Positions 1 through 8,398 of a stretch of 64,000 nt of DNA are shown here, one piece after another. The DNA comes from Rhodospirillales bacterium (lineage in GTDB: Bacteria > Pseudomonadota > Alphaproteobacteria > Reyranellales > Reyranellaceae). Made by a program: the position numbers and the translations under genes. The first letter of the stretch is position 1, and every line of letters begins with the position of its first letter. The stretch spans positions 33,525 to 97,524 of the forward strand of contig WHTW01000003.1 in assembly GCA_009377525.1 (NCBI GenBank), read 5' to 3'. The notes beneath the pieces were generated by a model. The model saw only the letters and a program-made list of their open reading frames with translations, was not told the DNA's origin and ran no database searches.

Positions 1-61
1 CGATGTCGGCCAGGGCGGCGAGGGCATCGGCATCGGTCGCGGTCGAAGTGTCTGGGGGCAC
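1..61 (-). CDS. Possible N-terminus of a gene running off the left edge
   Basis: Reading leftward from a GTG at 61 there is an open frame of 20 codons beginning M-P-P-D-T-S-T-A-T-D. It is preceded by a good Shine-Dalgarno (CAGGAGC) about 6 bases upstream. It would be transcribed divergently from the Nudix gene, with 67 bp between the two starts. The fragment is too short to assign a family. In related genomes a DUF1285 protein is often found next to this kind of Nudix gene, but that is only a guess here. Confidence 0.35.
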   Translation of the reverse strand, partial: MPPDTSTATDADALAALADI

Positions 62-128
62 CGGGGCGCTCCTGTTGTCCGAGGGATTAAAGGTCAGGGA
101 AGCCCAGAATTGAGGCCGGAACAAGGGC

Positions 129-755
129 ATGACGGTTGACGAAATTGTGCAGCGGGTAGGCGAACGCAGCAGGCTCTTGGCATCCGGGTTGCCTGTGACC
201 AAGCCACCTCTGGGAAGCGACTTCTCGCTGAACGGCGTGGTGCCTGCACCGACCGCCTTCCGGCCGGCGGCGGTGCTTGTCCCGCTGGTCCGGCGCGAGC
301 CCGGAATCACGGTGCTGCTGACCCAGCGCACCGAGGATATGCCGAGCCATGCCGGCCAGATCGCCTTCCCCGGCGGCCGCAAGCAGCAGGAGGACGCCGA
401 CGCCCGCGCCACCGCCCTGCGCGAAACCGAGGAAGAAGTAGGGCTGTCGCGCACATTCGTCGACGTGATCGGTCCAGTCGATCCCTACCGGACGGGCACG
501 GGTTACGAGATCATCCCGGTGGTGGGGATCGTCACACCGGGATTCACCATCCATGCAGACCCGCGCGAGGTCGCCGACGTGTTCGAGGTGCCGCTGGCGC
601 ACTTCCTCGACGAGAAGAACCATCGCATCGACAGCCGTATCTGGCAGGGCCGCGAGCGGCGTTACTACGCCATGCCCTACGGCGATCGCTACATCTGGGG
701 GGCGACCGCGGGTATGTTGAAGAATCTGCACTTCGTCCTGACGAACGGCGGTTAG
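129..755 (+). CDS. CoA pyrophosphatase-type Nudix hydrolase (NudL-like)
   Basis: A 208-residue Nudix protein. Residues 62-84 carry the CoA-Nudix signature (LLTQRTEDMPSHAGQ followed by IAFPGG), and the Nudix helix follows with RETEEEVGL at about 98-106, which supplies the metal-binding glutamates. The family hydrolyses CoA and acyl-CoAs to 3',5'-ADP and phosphopantetheine products in the cytoplasm. The ATG at 129 follows a GGAACAAGGGC stretch and gives the usual length. It heads a run of co-directional genes (small membrane protein, CCA-adding enzyme), although a palindrome separates it from the next gene. The family assignment is firm; the exact substrate is inferred from the signature. Confidence 0.9.
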   Translation: MTVDEIVQRVGERSRLLASGLPVTKPPLGSDFSLNGVVPAPTAFRPAAVLVPLVRREPGITVLLTQRTEDMPSHAGQIAFPGGRKQQEDADARATALRETEEEVGLSRTFVDVIGPVDPYRTGTGYEIIPVVGIVTPGFTIHADPREVADVFEVPLAHFLDEKNHRIDSRIWQGRERRYYAMPYGDRYIWGATAGMLKNLHFVLTNGG

Positions 756-783
756 TGCATGTCCCGATTGAATAGCCTCATGG

Positions 784-867
784 TCTTCCGGACCGCGCGC
801 TGGGTCGCGTCTGACGCGACCTACTCGCGCGCTCATGAGGCGCGCGAGACGCGCGCGGTCCGGAAGA
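784..867. repeat. Family A branched palindrome, copy 1
   Basis: Perfect 17-bp inverted arms (TCTTCCGGACCGCGCGC at 784-800, complement at 851-867) enclose two further hairpins: GGTCGCGT/ACGCGACC and TCGCGCGC/GCGCGCGA. The element fills the gap between the Nudix gene and the small membrane protein. RNA from either strand could fold as a three-way junction. Related copies start at 1127, 2757, 15076, 22045, 31708 and 57382. Confidence 0.9.
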
Positions 868-880
868 GAACGGATTAGCC

Positions 881-1117
881 ATGCTGCGCATCATCGCCCT
901 CGTCCTCGTCCTGGTGCTGGCGCCGACCGTCGCCTTCTTCCTGTGGGCGTGGGGCGTCAAGATCAAGGAACAGCGCAAGCTCTCGGGCACCCTGCCCGAA
1001 TGGCAGGACCTGCCGCTGACCTGGCTCGGCATTGCGGGCCTCGTCTGTACCATCATCGGCTTCGTCGTCATGTTCTTCACGCAAGACCAGGGCTATGGCG
1101 GCCTCTTCGCGCCATGA
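881..1117 (+). CDS. Small membrane protein, DUF6111-like
   Basis: A 78-residue protein with two hydrophobic helices, at about residues 3-24 and 49-68, joined by a charged and proline-containing loop (KIKEQRKLSG then TLPEWQDLP). This topology and its place between a CoA-type Nudix gene and a CCA-adding enzyme gene match the alphaproteobacterial DUF6111 family as I remember it. No function is known. Start ATG at 881. It is flanked on both sides by family A palindromes, so its transcript would be bounded by large hairpins. Confidence 0.7.
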   Translation: MLRIIALVLVLVLAPTVAFFLWAWGVKIKEQRKLSGTLPEWQDLPLTWLGIAGLVCTIIGFVVMFFTQDQGYGGLFAP

Positions 1118-1126
1118 CTCTTCATA

Positions 1127-1209
1127 CGGACCGCGGGCCCCCAACGTCGCGGTTTACCGCGACGCACCCGCCTCATGAGTCATGAGCGGGCCTGGAGGCC
1201 CGCGGTCCG
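1127..1209. repeat. Family A branched palindrome, copy 2
   Basis: Inverted arms CGGACCGCGGGCC (1127-1139) and its complement (1197-1209) enclose GTCGCGGT/ACCGCGAC and a CTCATGAG-type inner hairpin. It ends 15 bp before the preferred start codon of the CCA-adding enzyme; a longer start at 1182 would put coding sequence inside the repeat. Confidence 0.85.
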
Positions 1210-1223
1210 GTGAGCCGCCGTGG

Positions 1224-2381
1224 ATGAACGAGGCGCCGGTGCAGACGTTGCTCGGCGCGCTGACGCAGGCCGGCATTGCGGCGCGTTTTGTCGGCGGCTG
1301 CGTGCGCGACTGGGTCTTGGGTTGGCCGATCAGCGACATCGACATCGCCGTCGACAAGCCGCCCGAGACCGTGATGAAGGCGCTCGAGGCGGCCGACATC
1401 AAGGTCGTGCCGACCGGGCTGAAGCACGGCACGGTGACGGCGATCGTCAAGAGCCGCCTCTTCGAGATCACGACCCTTCGCCGCGACGTCGAGACCGACG
1501 GACGTCGCGCCATCGTCGCCTTCACCGACGACTGGCGCACCGACGCCGAGCGCCGCGACTTCACCTTCAACGCGCTCTACGCCGAGCCCGACGGCACGAT
1601 CCACGACTACTTCGACGGCCAGGCCGACCTTTTAGCCGGCCGCGTGCGCTTCATCGGCGATCCCGAGCAGCGCATCGCCGAGGACCGCCTGCGCGTGCTG
1701 CGTTTCTTCCGCTTCCATGCGCACTACGGCAAGCCGCCATTCGACGGCGCGAGCTTCGACGCCTGCCGGCGCAACGCCGCGACGGTGAGCGGTCTCTCGG
1801 GCGAGCGCGTGCGCAAGGAACTTTTCCGCACGCTCGACGCATCCGGCGGCGCCGACGCCTTCGACGCCATGCTCGAGGCGGGCGTGCTCGATCATTGGCT
1901 GCCCGAATACGCCGGCAGCGCAAAACTGCGCGCGCTCGCGGCGCGCGAGGAGAAGCCCGATGCGCTGCGCCGACTGGCGGCGATCCTGCCGGCGGACGCC
2001 GATGCGACGGCGATCGGCAAGCGGCTGAAACTGTCGACGCAGGAATCCGTGCGCCTGCAGCTCCTGCTCGATCCCGCGAACGCGATCGACACGACCAACC
2101 GGCGCGCCAGCCTCTATCGTCTCGGCACGAAGCTCTTCATCGACCGCGTCCTGCTCGACGCGCCCGGCGACTGGCGCGCCGCGCTGGCGCTTGCCGGCGC
2201 CTGGACGCCGCCGGAACTGCCGATCGGCGGCAACGATGCACTGGCGCTGGGGCTGAAGCCTGGTCCCAAGGTCGGGGCGCTGATCGAAGCGGTCGAGCGC
2301 TGGTGGATCGCCGGCGACTTTTCCGCCGACCGCGCCGCCTGCCTCGCCGAGCTGAAGCGCCTCGCCGATGCTCAAGCCTAG
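1224..2381 (+). CDS. cca: CCA tRNA nucleotidyltransferase
   Basis: A 385-residue class II nucleotidyltransferase of the alphaproteobacterial type, which adds or repairs the 3' CCA end of tRNA using CTP and ATP. The head domain shows GGCVRDWVLG, then DIDIAV with the two metal-binding aspartates, then the RRD and RDFTFNALY motifs; further on are EDRLRVLRFFRF and ERVRKEL of the neck region. I prefer the ATG at 1224, just outside the family A palindrome; an in-frame ATG at 1182 lies inside the repeat and would add 14 repeat-encoded residues. The 3' end overlaps the next gene by 14 bp, so the two are probably co-translated. Confidence 0.93.
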   Translation: MNEAPVQTLLGALTQAGIAARFVGGCVRDWVLGWPISDIDIAVDKPPETVMKALEAADIKVVPTGLKHGTVTAIVKSRLFEITTLRRDVETDGRRAIVAFTDDWRTDAERRDFTFNALYAEPDGTIHDYFDGQADLLAGRVRFIGDPEQRIAEDRLRVLRFFRFHAHYGKPPFDGASFDACRRNAATVSGLSGERVRKELFRTLDASGGADAFDAMLEAGVLDHWLPEYAGSAKLRALAAREEKPDALRRLAAILPADADATAIGKRLKLSTQESVRLQLLLDPANAIDTTNRRASLYRLGTKLFIDRVLLDAPGDWRAALALAGAWTPPELPIGGNDALALGLKPGPKVGALIEAVERWWIAGDFSADRAACLAELKRLADAQA

Positions 2382-2796
2382 CGTCACGTTCATCCTGTGG
2401 CTCGCCATCGCGTTGTTCATCGTGCTGAACGACGTGGTCGGCGATACCTGGATCGGCGTCAACCTCACGGTGCGCGCCGTCGAATGGTACAAGGTGCTGG
2501 TGCCGCTGCCCTACGTGGCGATGCTGGCCATCATCCACGCCCGCCGCACCGCGGGCCCGCGCTGGTTCGAAGCGGCGCTGCTCGCCGCGCTGCTGTGGCC
2601 GGTGTCGACGGTGCTGGTCGATCTCGCCTACGTGCGATTGACCTACGACGCCGAGCCCGCCGCGTTCTTCGATCGCTTCGGTGGACCCTATCCGCTGCTG
2701 ATCGCGGCCCTGTTCGTGCTGCCTTTACTGACGGGATTGCTGTTGAGGCGTCATGGTCTTCCGGACCGCGCGCCTCCGGCTCGCTCATCGTCATGA
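2368..2796 (+). CDS. Small membrane protein of unknown function
   Basis: A 142-residue protein, start ATG at 2368, overlapping the end of cca by 14 bp. Hydrophobic stretches near residues 5-23, 45-56, 67-85 and 106-125 suggest four membrane helices. I do not recognise the family. The last dozen or so codons lie inside a family A palindrome that starts at 2757, so the C-terminal tail (GLPDRAPPARSSS) is repeat-derived and probably not conserved. Its link to cca is only positional. Confidence 0.7.
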   Translation: MLKPSVTFILWLAIALFIVLNDVVGDTWIGVNLTVRAVEWYKVLVPLPYVAMLAIIHARRTAGPRWFEAALLAALLWPVSTVLVDLAYVRLTYDAEPAAFFDRFGGPYPLLIAALFVLPLLTGLLLRRHGLPDRAPPARSSS

Positions 2797-2845
2797 GCGC
2801 GCGGGTAGGTCGCGTCAAACGCGACCCGGCGCGCGGTCTGGAAGA
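2757..2845. repeat. Family A branched palindrome, copy 3
   Basis: Arms TCTTCCGGACCGCGCGCC (2757-2774) and a near-perfect complement (2828-2845) enclose a GCTCAT/ATGAGC hairpin and GGTCGCGT/ACGCGACC. The inner hairpins are in the opposite order from copy 1, so this copy is inverted. It lies at a convergent junction: the small membrane protein stops inside it and hemF stops 2 bp beyond it. Confidence 0.9.
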
Positions 2846-2846
2846 A

Positions 2847-3749
2847 TCAAGGCCACCGCACCTCCGGCGGCAGCGACATCAGGATCGCCTCGACATTGCC
2901 GCCGGTCATCAGGCCGAACTTGGTGCCGCGGTCGTGCAGCAGGTTGAACTCGACGTAGCGGCCGCGGCGCACGAGCTGGTGCTCGCGCTCGGCCGCGGTC
3001 CACGGCTCGTTCATGTGCTGGCGCACCAGCCGCGGATAGACGTCGAGGAAGGCCTCGCCGACGGCGCGGGTGAAGCCGAAGTCGCGCGCGAAGTCGCCGC
3101 TGTCGAGGTCGTCATAGAAGATGCCGCCGACGCCGCGCGGCTCGCCGCGATGCGACAGATAGAAGTACTCGTCGCACCACTTCTTGAAGCGCGGGTAGTA
3201 CGTCGCGTCGTGCGCGTCGCAGGCGGCCTTGAGCGCGCCGTGGAAGGCGTCGGTGTCGGGCTGGTGCGGCGTCATCGGCGTGAGATCGGCGCCACCACCG
3301 AACCAGGCGCGCGTGGTCACGATATGACGCGTGTTCATGTGCACCGCCGGCACCCGGGGCGAGCGGATGTGCGCCACCAGCGAGATGCCCGTGGCGTAGA
3401 AGCGCGGATCCTCGGCCGCCCCCGGGATCTGCTTGCGGAACTCCGGGTTGAACTCGCCGAATACCGTCGAGACGTTCACGCCCACCTTCTCGAACACGCG
3501 GCCGCGCATGAGCGACATGGTGCCGCCGCCGCGGTCCTCGTTGGGCCCGGCCTCGCGCCGCCACTGCTTGCGCTCGAAGCGGCCGGGCGCGAGCTCGCTG
3601 TGCGTGCCGGTGAGGTCGTCCTCGAGCTTCTCGAAGGCCGCGCAGATGCGATCGCGCAGGCTCTCGAACCAGGTGCGCGCCTCGTCCTTGCGGCGCTGCA
3701 CGGTGGCATCGTCGGGGAGCGGTGTCGGAGTGCTAGTCGGAGAGCGCAT
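2847..3749 (-). CDS. hemF: Oxygen-dependent coproporphyrinogen III oxidase
   Basis: A 300-residue HemF, the usual length. It oxidatively decarboxylates coproporphyrinogen III to protoporphyrinogen IX with O2 in haem synthesis. Characteristic stretches are present: [17 protein letters not shown] (family signature with catalytic aspartate), [24 protein letters not shown] and [20 protein letters not shown]. The start ATG at 3749 lies inside the 3' end of trmL, which is transcribed in the same direction (17-bp overlap), so the two form an operon. Haem supply fits the neighbouring bc1 operon, which is transcribed the other way from beyond trmL. Confidence 0.97.
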   Translation of the reverse strand: MRSPTSTPTPLPDDATVQRRKDEARTWFESLRDRICAAFEKLEDDLTGTHSELAPGRFERKQWRREAGPNEDRGGGTMSLMRGRVFEKVGVNVSTVFGEFNPEFRKQIPGAAEDPRFYATGISLVAHIRSPRVPAVHMNTRHIVTTRAWFGGGADLTPMTPHQPDTDAFHGALKAACDAHDATYYPRFKKWCDEYFYLSHRGEPRGVGGIFYDDLDSGDFARDFGFTRAVGEAFLDVYPRLVRQHMNEPWTAAEREHQLVRRGRYVEFNLLHDRGTKFGLMTGGNVEAILMSLPPEVRWP

Positions 3750-4194
3750 CGAATCCCGAGGTCTGGCGCAGGGCCTCGCTCACTACCATGGCGGCCGCCA
3801 GCGCGACATTGAGCGAGCGTGCGCCCTTCTGCAGCGGGATGCGCAGCCTGAGGTCAGCGGTCCGGTGCACGTCGTCGGGCACGCCCGCGCTTTCACGCCC
3901 GAACAGCAGGATGTCGTCCTTCGCGAAGGCGACGCCCGGGAAGTCCGTCGCCCCCTTGGTCGTCAGCAGGACCAGCCGACCCGCCGGCCGATCGCGCTTG
4001 AAGGCGGCCCAGGATGCATGACGGGCGATGCTTGCCAGGTCGTAGTAGTCCATGGCGGCGCGGCGAATGCGCTTGTCGTCGACCGGGAAGCCGCAGGGTT
4101 CGATCACGTCGAGAGGCACTTTCAGACAGGCCGAAAGCCGGATGAAGGCCCCGAGATTCTGGGGAATGTCGGGTTCGAACAGGGCCAGTCGCAT
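3733..4194 (-). CDS. trmL: tRNA (cytidine/uridine-2'-O-)-methyltransferase, TrmL type
   Basis: A 153-residue SpoU/TrmD-fold (SPOUT) methyltransferase, the usual TrmL length. It begins [15 protein letters not shown]; later motifs include [26 protein letters not shown] and the knotted C-terminal [19 protein letters not shown]. TrmL methylates the wobble nucleotide of tRNA-Leu isoacceptors. The frame is open further upstream to 4386, but the family N-terminus begins at this ATG. It overlaps hemF by 17 bp downstream and is divergent from petA. Confidence 0.93.
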   Translation of the reverse strand: MRLALFEPDIPQNLGAFIRLSACLKVPLDVIEPCGFPVDDKRIRRAAMDYYDLASIARHASWAAFKRDRPAGRLVLLTTKGATDFPGVAFAKDDILLFGRESAGVPDDVHRTADLRLRIPLQKGARSLNVALAAAMVVSEALRQTSGFDALSD

Positions 4195-4320
4195 GGCCTC
4201 CGTTCTACCCGTTGTTCTGGCCGCGTCCGCGTCGCGAAAGCGCCTGCCACAGGCCGTGCGGCGCGCTGTCGCAGAACGCCCGCGGTTCACCTGCGCTTTG
4301 GGCCTGCGACCAACAGAGCC

Positions 4321-4350
4321 TTGAAACATAAGGCCCTTTTGCGGTCTAAA
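4321..4350 (+). promoter_or_regulatory. Candidate petABC promoter
   Basis: TTGAAA (4321-4326) and TCTAAA (4345-4350) are separated by 18 bp, 37 bp before the petA ATG. This is the best housekeeping-type promoter match in the trmL-petA divergent gap. It is an inference from sequence resemblance only. Confidence 0.35.
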
Positions 4351-4386
4351 GACCCCATCTCCTCGGGGGGCGGAAAGAGAAAGCAA

Positions 4387-4953
4387 ATGGCTGCATCAAC
4401 TATTCCGACCGGTGGGCACGGCGATCCCACCCGGCGCGACTTCCTCATGGTCGCAACCGGTGCCTTGGGCGCTGTCGGTGTCGCCGCGACCGCCTGGCCC
4501 TTCATCAACAATCTCAACCCGGCCGCCGATACGCTGGCGTTGTCGTCGATCGAGGTGAACATCCAGCCGATCCAGGTCGGCCAGGCCATCACCGTGAAAT
4601 GGCGCGGCAAGCCGGTGTTCATCCGGCATCGCACGCCGGAGGACATCAAGGTGGCCGAGGCCGTGCCGATGTCGGAGCTGCCCGATCCGCAGACCGACAA
4701 TGCGCGCGTCACCGACAGCGCCAAGAAGGTGCGGCCCGAGTGGCTGATCATGATCGGCATCTGCACCCATCTCGGCTGCGTGCCGCTCGGCAACAAGCCC
4801 GGCCAGGACAAGGGCCCCTACGACGGCTGGTACTGTCCGTGCCACGGCTCGGCCTACGACACGGCGGGCCGCATCCGCAAAGGGCCGGCGCCGAAGAACC
4901 TCGAAATTCCGGACTACCTGTTCACGTCCGACACTCTCGTCCGCATCGGCTGA
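4387..4953 (+). CDS. petA: Ubiquinol-cytochrome c reductase Rieske iron-sulfur subunit
   Basis: A 188-residue Rieske protein of the bc1 complex. It oxidises ubiquinol at the Qo site and passes the electron to cytochrome c1. A twin-arginine sequence (TRRDFL, residues 15-20) precedes one N-terminal membrane anchor at about 21-40. The cluster ligands are seen in CTHLGC (C126, H128) and CPCHGS (C150, H153), with the stabilising disulfide pair C131 and C152. The ATG at 4387 follows GGGCGGAAAGAGA. petB starts 33 bp downstream; the three genes form the classic petABC (fbcFBC) operon. Confidence 0.97.
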   Translation: MAASTIPTGGHGDPTRRDFLMVATGALGAVGVAATAWPFINNLNPAADTLALSSIEVNIQPIQVGQAITVKWRGKPVFIRHRTPEDIKVAEAVPMSELPDPQTDNARVTDSAKKVRPEWLIMIGICTHLGCVPLGNKPGQDKGPYDGWYCPCHGSAYDTAGRIRKGPAPKNLEIPDYLFTSDTLVRIG

Positions 4954-4986
4954 TCGTCAGCGGTCGCCCGCCCAGGAGCTAGCAGA

Positions 4987-6222
4987 ATGGCCTCGTCCCA
5001 CGGCACGCCGCCGGTCTTCAACAACAAGGTGATCGCCTGGATCGATCACCGACTGCCGGTCTTCTCGTATCTCGAGAAGGAGTATAACACCTTCCCGACG
5101 CCCCGGAATTTCAACTATTTCTGGAATTTCGGCGCGATCGCGACGGTGATGCTGGTGCTGATGATCGCCACGGGCATTGTGCTCGCGACCAACTACACCC
5201 CGCACGTGTTGATGGCCTTCGACTCGGTCGAGCGCATCGACCGCGACGTGCCGCAGGGCTGGCTGATCCGCGACCTGCACATGAACGGCGCCTCGTTCTT
5301 CTTCATCGCCGTCTACATCCACATCTTCCGCGGCATGTACTACGGCTCCTACAAGGCGCCGCGCGAACTGCTGTGGATCCTGGGCGTCATCATCTTCCTC
5401 TTGATGATGGCGACCGCGTTCATGGGCTACGTGCTGCCGTGGGGCCAGATGAGCTTCTGGGGCGCCACCGTCATCACCAACCTGTTCTCGGCCATCCCGG
5501 TGGTCGGCGACGCCATCGTCACCTGGCTGTGGGGCGGCTTCGCCATCGACAATCCGACGCTCAACCGCTTCTACGCGCTGCACTACCTGCTGCCCTTCAT
5601 CATCGTGGCGGTGGTGGCATTGCACGTGATCGCGCTGCACGTGCATGGCTCGAACAATCCGCTCGGCATCGATCCGCGTGGGCCGCAGGACACCGTGCCG
5701 TTCCACCCGTACTACACGATGAAGGACGGCTTCGGCGTCGTGGTCTTCCTGATCGTCTATGCCGGCTTCGCCTTCTTCGCGCCCGACTACATGGGCCATC
5801 CCGACAACTACATCCCGGCCAACCCGCTGGTGACGCCCGAGCACATCGTGCCGGAATGGTACTTCCTGCCGTTCTACGCGATCCTGCGCGCGATTCCCGA
5901 CAAGCTGGGCGGCGTCATCGCCATGTTCGGCGCCATCGCCGTGCTGTTCGTGCTGCCCTGGCTCGACACCTCGCGCGTGCGTTCGGCGACGTTCCGGCCG
6001 ATCTACAAGTGGTTCATGTTCGTGCTGGTGATCGACGTCGTCGTTCTGGGCTTCTGCGGCGCCAACCCGCCGGCCGGCTTCTGGATCCCGTTGGCCCAGG
6101 TCGCCACCGTCTACTATTTCTTCCACTTCCTGATCCTGCTGCCGATCCTGGGCAAGATCGAACGACCGTTGCCATTGCCGCCCAGCATTGCCGACGCCGT
6201 GCTCAAGAAGAAGGCGGCCTGA
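4987..6222 (+). CDS. petB: Ubiquinol-cytochrome c reductase cytochrome b
   Basis: A 411-residue integral membrane cytochrome b carrying haems bL and bH and the Qo and Qi quinone sites. Diagnostic segments are [13 protein letters not shown] in the cd region and the [12 protein letters not shown] loop of the ef region, which contains the PEWY motif of the Qo site. Histidine pairs occur in helices B ([18 protein letters not shown]) and D ([18 protein letters not shown]). Start ATG at 4987 after AGGAGCTAGCAGA. Its stop is followed 2 bp later by the petC ATG, so translation is likely coupled. Confidence 0.98.
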   Translation: MASSHGTPPVFNNKVIAWIDHRLPVFSYLEKEYNTFPTPRNFNYFWNFGAIATVMLVLMIATGIVLATNYTPHVLMAFDSVERIDRDVPQGWLIRDLHMNGASFFFIAVYIHIFRGMYYGSYKAPRELLWILGVIIFLLMMATAFMGYVLPWGQMSFWGATVITNLFSAIPVVGDAIVTWLWGGFAIDNPTLNRFYALHYLLPFIIVAVVALHVIALHVHGSNNPLGIDPRGPQDTVPFHPYYTMKDGFGVVVFLIVYAGFAFFAPDYMGHPDNYIPANPLVTPEHIVPEWYFLPFYAILRAIPDKLGGVIAMFGAIAVLFVLPWLDTSRVRSATFRPIYKWFMFVLVIDVVVLGFCGANPPAGFWIPLAQVATVYYFFHFLILLPILGKIERPLPLPPSIADAVLKKKAA

Positions 6223-6224
6223 TC

Positions 6225-7007
6225 ATGCGCAAGCTTCTCGTCACCGGCGCGATCGCTGCCGCGTCTCTGGCTACGGCTGCCGTCGCTATCGCCGCCGGCA
6301 CCACGCCGCATCCACCGCACAAGCACTGGCACTTCCAGGGCCCGTTCGGCACCTACGACCGTGCCGCCGCCCAGCGCGGCTATCAGGTCTATCAAGAGGT
6401 CTGCGCGGCCTGTCATTCGCTGTCACTCCTGGCCTATCGCAACCTGATGGAGCTCGGGCTCACCGAGAACCAGGTCAAGGACCTGATCAAGGATATCCAG
6501 GTTCCCGACCTCAACGACGACGGCCAGCCGATCGAGCGGCCGGCGCGTCCATCCGATCGCTTCAAGAAGCCGTTCCCCAACGAGGCCGCCGCGGCCGCAG
6601 CCAACAACGGCAAGGCGCCGCCCGACCTCAGCGTCATCGTCAAGGCGCGCGAGAACGGGCCGGACTACATCCATGCCCTGCTGACCGGCTACGTGCCGTT
6701 CGACAAGCTGACGCCCGAGCAGATCAAGGAGTTCGCCGTCACCAAGGACGACAACTTCAACACCTACTTCCCGGGTCACAAGATCGCCATGGCGCCGCCG
6801 CTCAGCGACGACAAGGTGACCTATGCGGACGGCACCAAGGCCACGACCGACCAGGAGGCCTCCGACGTCGTCGAGTTCCTGGCCTGGGCGTCCGAGCCGC
6901 ACATGGAGGACCGCAAGCGCACCGGCGTTCGCGTCGTCCTGTTCCTGCTCGCCATGGCTGGCCTTATGTACGCTGTCAAACGGTCGGTGTGGTCGGACAA
7001 ACACTGA
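6225..7007 (+). CDS. petC: Ubiquinol-cytochrome c reductase cytochrome c1
   Basis: A 260-residue cytochrome c1. A cleavable signal peptide covers about residues 1-24. The haem-binding CAACH is at 60-64, the probable axial methionine is M189 in KIAMAPPL, and a C-terminal membrane anchor spans about 236-252. It accepts electrons from the Rieske protein and passes them to soluble or membrane-bound cytochrome c in the periplasm. It is the last gene of the operon; a small AGGTC/GACCT hairpin follows the stop at 7009-7021 but is too weak to call a terminator. Confidence 0.97.
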   Translation: MRKLLVTGAIAAASLATAAVAIAAGTTPHPPHKHWHFQGPFGTYDRAAAQRGYQVYQEVCAACHSLSLLAYRNLMELGLTENQVKDLIKDIQVPDLNDDGQPIERPARPSDRFKKPFPNEAAAAAANNGKAPPDLSVIVKARENGPDYIHALLTGYVPFDKLTPEQIKEFAVTKDDNFNTYFPGHKIAMAPPLSDDKVTYADGTKATTDQEASDVVEFLAWASEPHMEDRKRTGVRVVLFLLAMAGLMYAVKRSVWSDKH

Positions 7008-7115
7008 AAGGTCACTGACCTAGTCAACAGTGCGAACCCTAAATTTCGCCTCGGCGCTTGAACCAATTGGGGGTCATCCCAGTTGAAATAGACGTTCCCT
7101 AACTGGAGGACGTCT

Positions 7116-7505
7116 ATGTGTGACTACTCACTCGAACTCTATCGTTCACGGCCTGCCGCCCAAGAAGAGCAGTACACGCTCCACCGCTTCCCCAGCGGAA
7201 CCATGGGCTTCGTCGCCGGCACTGACTGCGAGACCGCGGTCTGCATGCCGGCCGGGGCCCGCCTCAGCCTCGAAGGCATCAACGAGACGGTGCAGCGCGC
7301 CTTCTCGATCGGGCCTGCCGAGGAAGTGACGATGACCCGCCTCGAGGTCACCGGGCATGCCCATCGCGACGCCGTCCGCTTCGCCAACGGCCGCGAGGTG
7401 CTGCTGCAGAGCCTCAATGCCGGGGTGACCTGCCGGCTCGCGCCGCGCGACCTGACGGAGGTCCTGGGCCTCAAGACGCCGACGACGGAGCTCGTCGACG
7501 CCTAG
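7116..7505 (+). CDS. Conserved hypothetical protein (MCDYSLE-type)
   Basis: A 129-residue soluble protein with no signal peptide or membrane helix. The N-terminus MCDYSLELYRSRPA and the following GFVAG...AVCMPAGA stretch resemble small conserved hypothetical proteins I recall from rhizobia and other alphaproteobacteria. No function is known to me. Four cysteines (residues 2, 38, 43 and 106) could bind metal or form disulfides, but they are not in a recognised motif. A Shine-Dalgarno GGAGGACGTCT directly precedes the ATG. It stands alone between petC and the convergent lyase gene. Confidence 0.6.
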   Translation: MCDYSLELYRSRPAAQEEQYTLHRFPSGTMGFVAGTDCETAVCMPAGARLSLEGINETVQRAFSIGPAEEVTMTRLEVTGHAHRDAVRFANGREVLLQSLNAGVTCRLAPRDLTEVLGLKTPTTELVDA

Positions 7506-8398
7506 GATCGCCTAAGCCGGCATTCGATCGCGTCGTGGCGCGCCAGCAGGCGGCGGGCGCGGTCGATCGCCGGGATGTCGATCATCTTGCCATCAACGGT
7601 GAAGGAGCCGCGGCCCTCGGCCGCGGCTTTTTCATCGGCCGCGATCAGCTTCCTGGCGTAGGCCACGTCCTCGGCCGACGGCGTGAAGGCCTCGTTCAAT
7701 GCCTGCACCAGGCCGGGATGCACGCAGGTGCCGCCCGAGAAGCCGAAGCGCCGCGCCCGCTCGGCGCTCCTCTTGTAGGCCGCTGGATCGGAGTAGTCGG
7801 CCACGGTGCCCAGAATGCCGATCATCGCCACGCCGTGCGCCTGCGCGGCGAAGGCGACCAGCCGCTTGGGCAGCTCGAGCGATTCGTCGCTCGGGATCGA
7901 GCCGGTCTCCAGTGCGAAGTCCTCGCCGCCCAGCATCATGGCGATGACGCGCGGGGCCCTCTCGGCGATGTCGTCGAGCCCGGCGAGCGCGCGCGGATGC
8001 TCGATCATGACGCCGAAGCCGACGCTGCCCACCGGCATGCCGCGTTCGCGCTCGAGTTCGCTTACCGCCTCGTCGAGCAGCCGCAGATGCTGCACGCCCT
8101 CGGTCTTGGTGATGAACAGCGCCGACAGGCCCGGCCGCACGGCGGCCTCGATGTCGAGGATGGCGAGCCGCATCGGGCGATTGATGCGCACCGCGACGTC
8201 GGCGCCGCCGCGCACCACCTTCTTCATCGTCTCGGGCAGCATGGCGCGGGCGGTGGGCTTCTCGGCCGCGGTCACGCTGTCCTCGAGATCGACCAGGATG
8301 CAGTCCGCGCCGCGCTCGTGCGCCTTGTCGATGAACTTGGGCACATTGCCCGGCACGTAGAGGATCGAGCGCCAGACGGGCGGAGGAGGGCGGCTCAC
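7502..8398 (-). CDS. HpcH/HpaI aldolase / citrate lyase beta-like protein
   Basis: A 298-residue CitE-like TIM-barrel protein. It begins near RSILYVPGN and contains VDLEDSV (metal and CoA-ester site region), VRINRP and GFGVMIEHPRAL, all typical of the CitE/malyl-CoA lyase family, which cleaves or hydrolyses CoA-thioesters of hydroxy-acids. The start is a GTG at 8398 that overlaps the TGA of the upstream CoA-transferase gene (GTGA), so the frame upstream of it is not used. Coupling to a CaiB/BaiF transferase and a dienelactone hydrolase suggests a small organic-acid catabolic operon; the substrate cannot be read from the sequence. Confidence 0.88.
   Translation of the reverse strand: MSRPPPPVWRSILYVPGNVPKFIDKAHERGADCILVDLEDSVTAAEKPTARAMLPETMKKVVRGGADVAVRINRPMRLAILDIEAAVRPGLSALFITKTEGVQHLRLLDEAVSELERERGMPVGSVGFGVMIEHPRALAGLDDIAERAPRVIAMMLGGEDFALETGSIPSDESLELPKRLVAFAAQAHGVAMIGILGTVADYSDPAAYKRSAERARRFGFSGGTCVHPGLVQALNEAFTPSAEDVAYARKLIAADEKAAAEGRGSFTVDGKMIDIPAIDRARRLLARHDAIECRLRRS

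Noticed and set aside
1182..1223. Longer start of the CCA-adding enzyme at 1182
   Set aside because: The extra codons are repeat sequence and no ribosome site precedes 1182.
4168..4180. GGGTTCGAAC resembling a tRNA T-loop
   Set aside because: It is inside trmL coding sequence and no acceptor or anticodon stem can be built around it.
7009..7021. AGGTC-ACT-GACCT hairpin after petC as a terminator
   Set aside because: The stem is only 5 bp and no T run follows.
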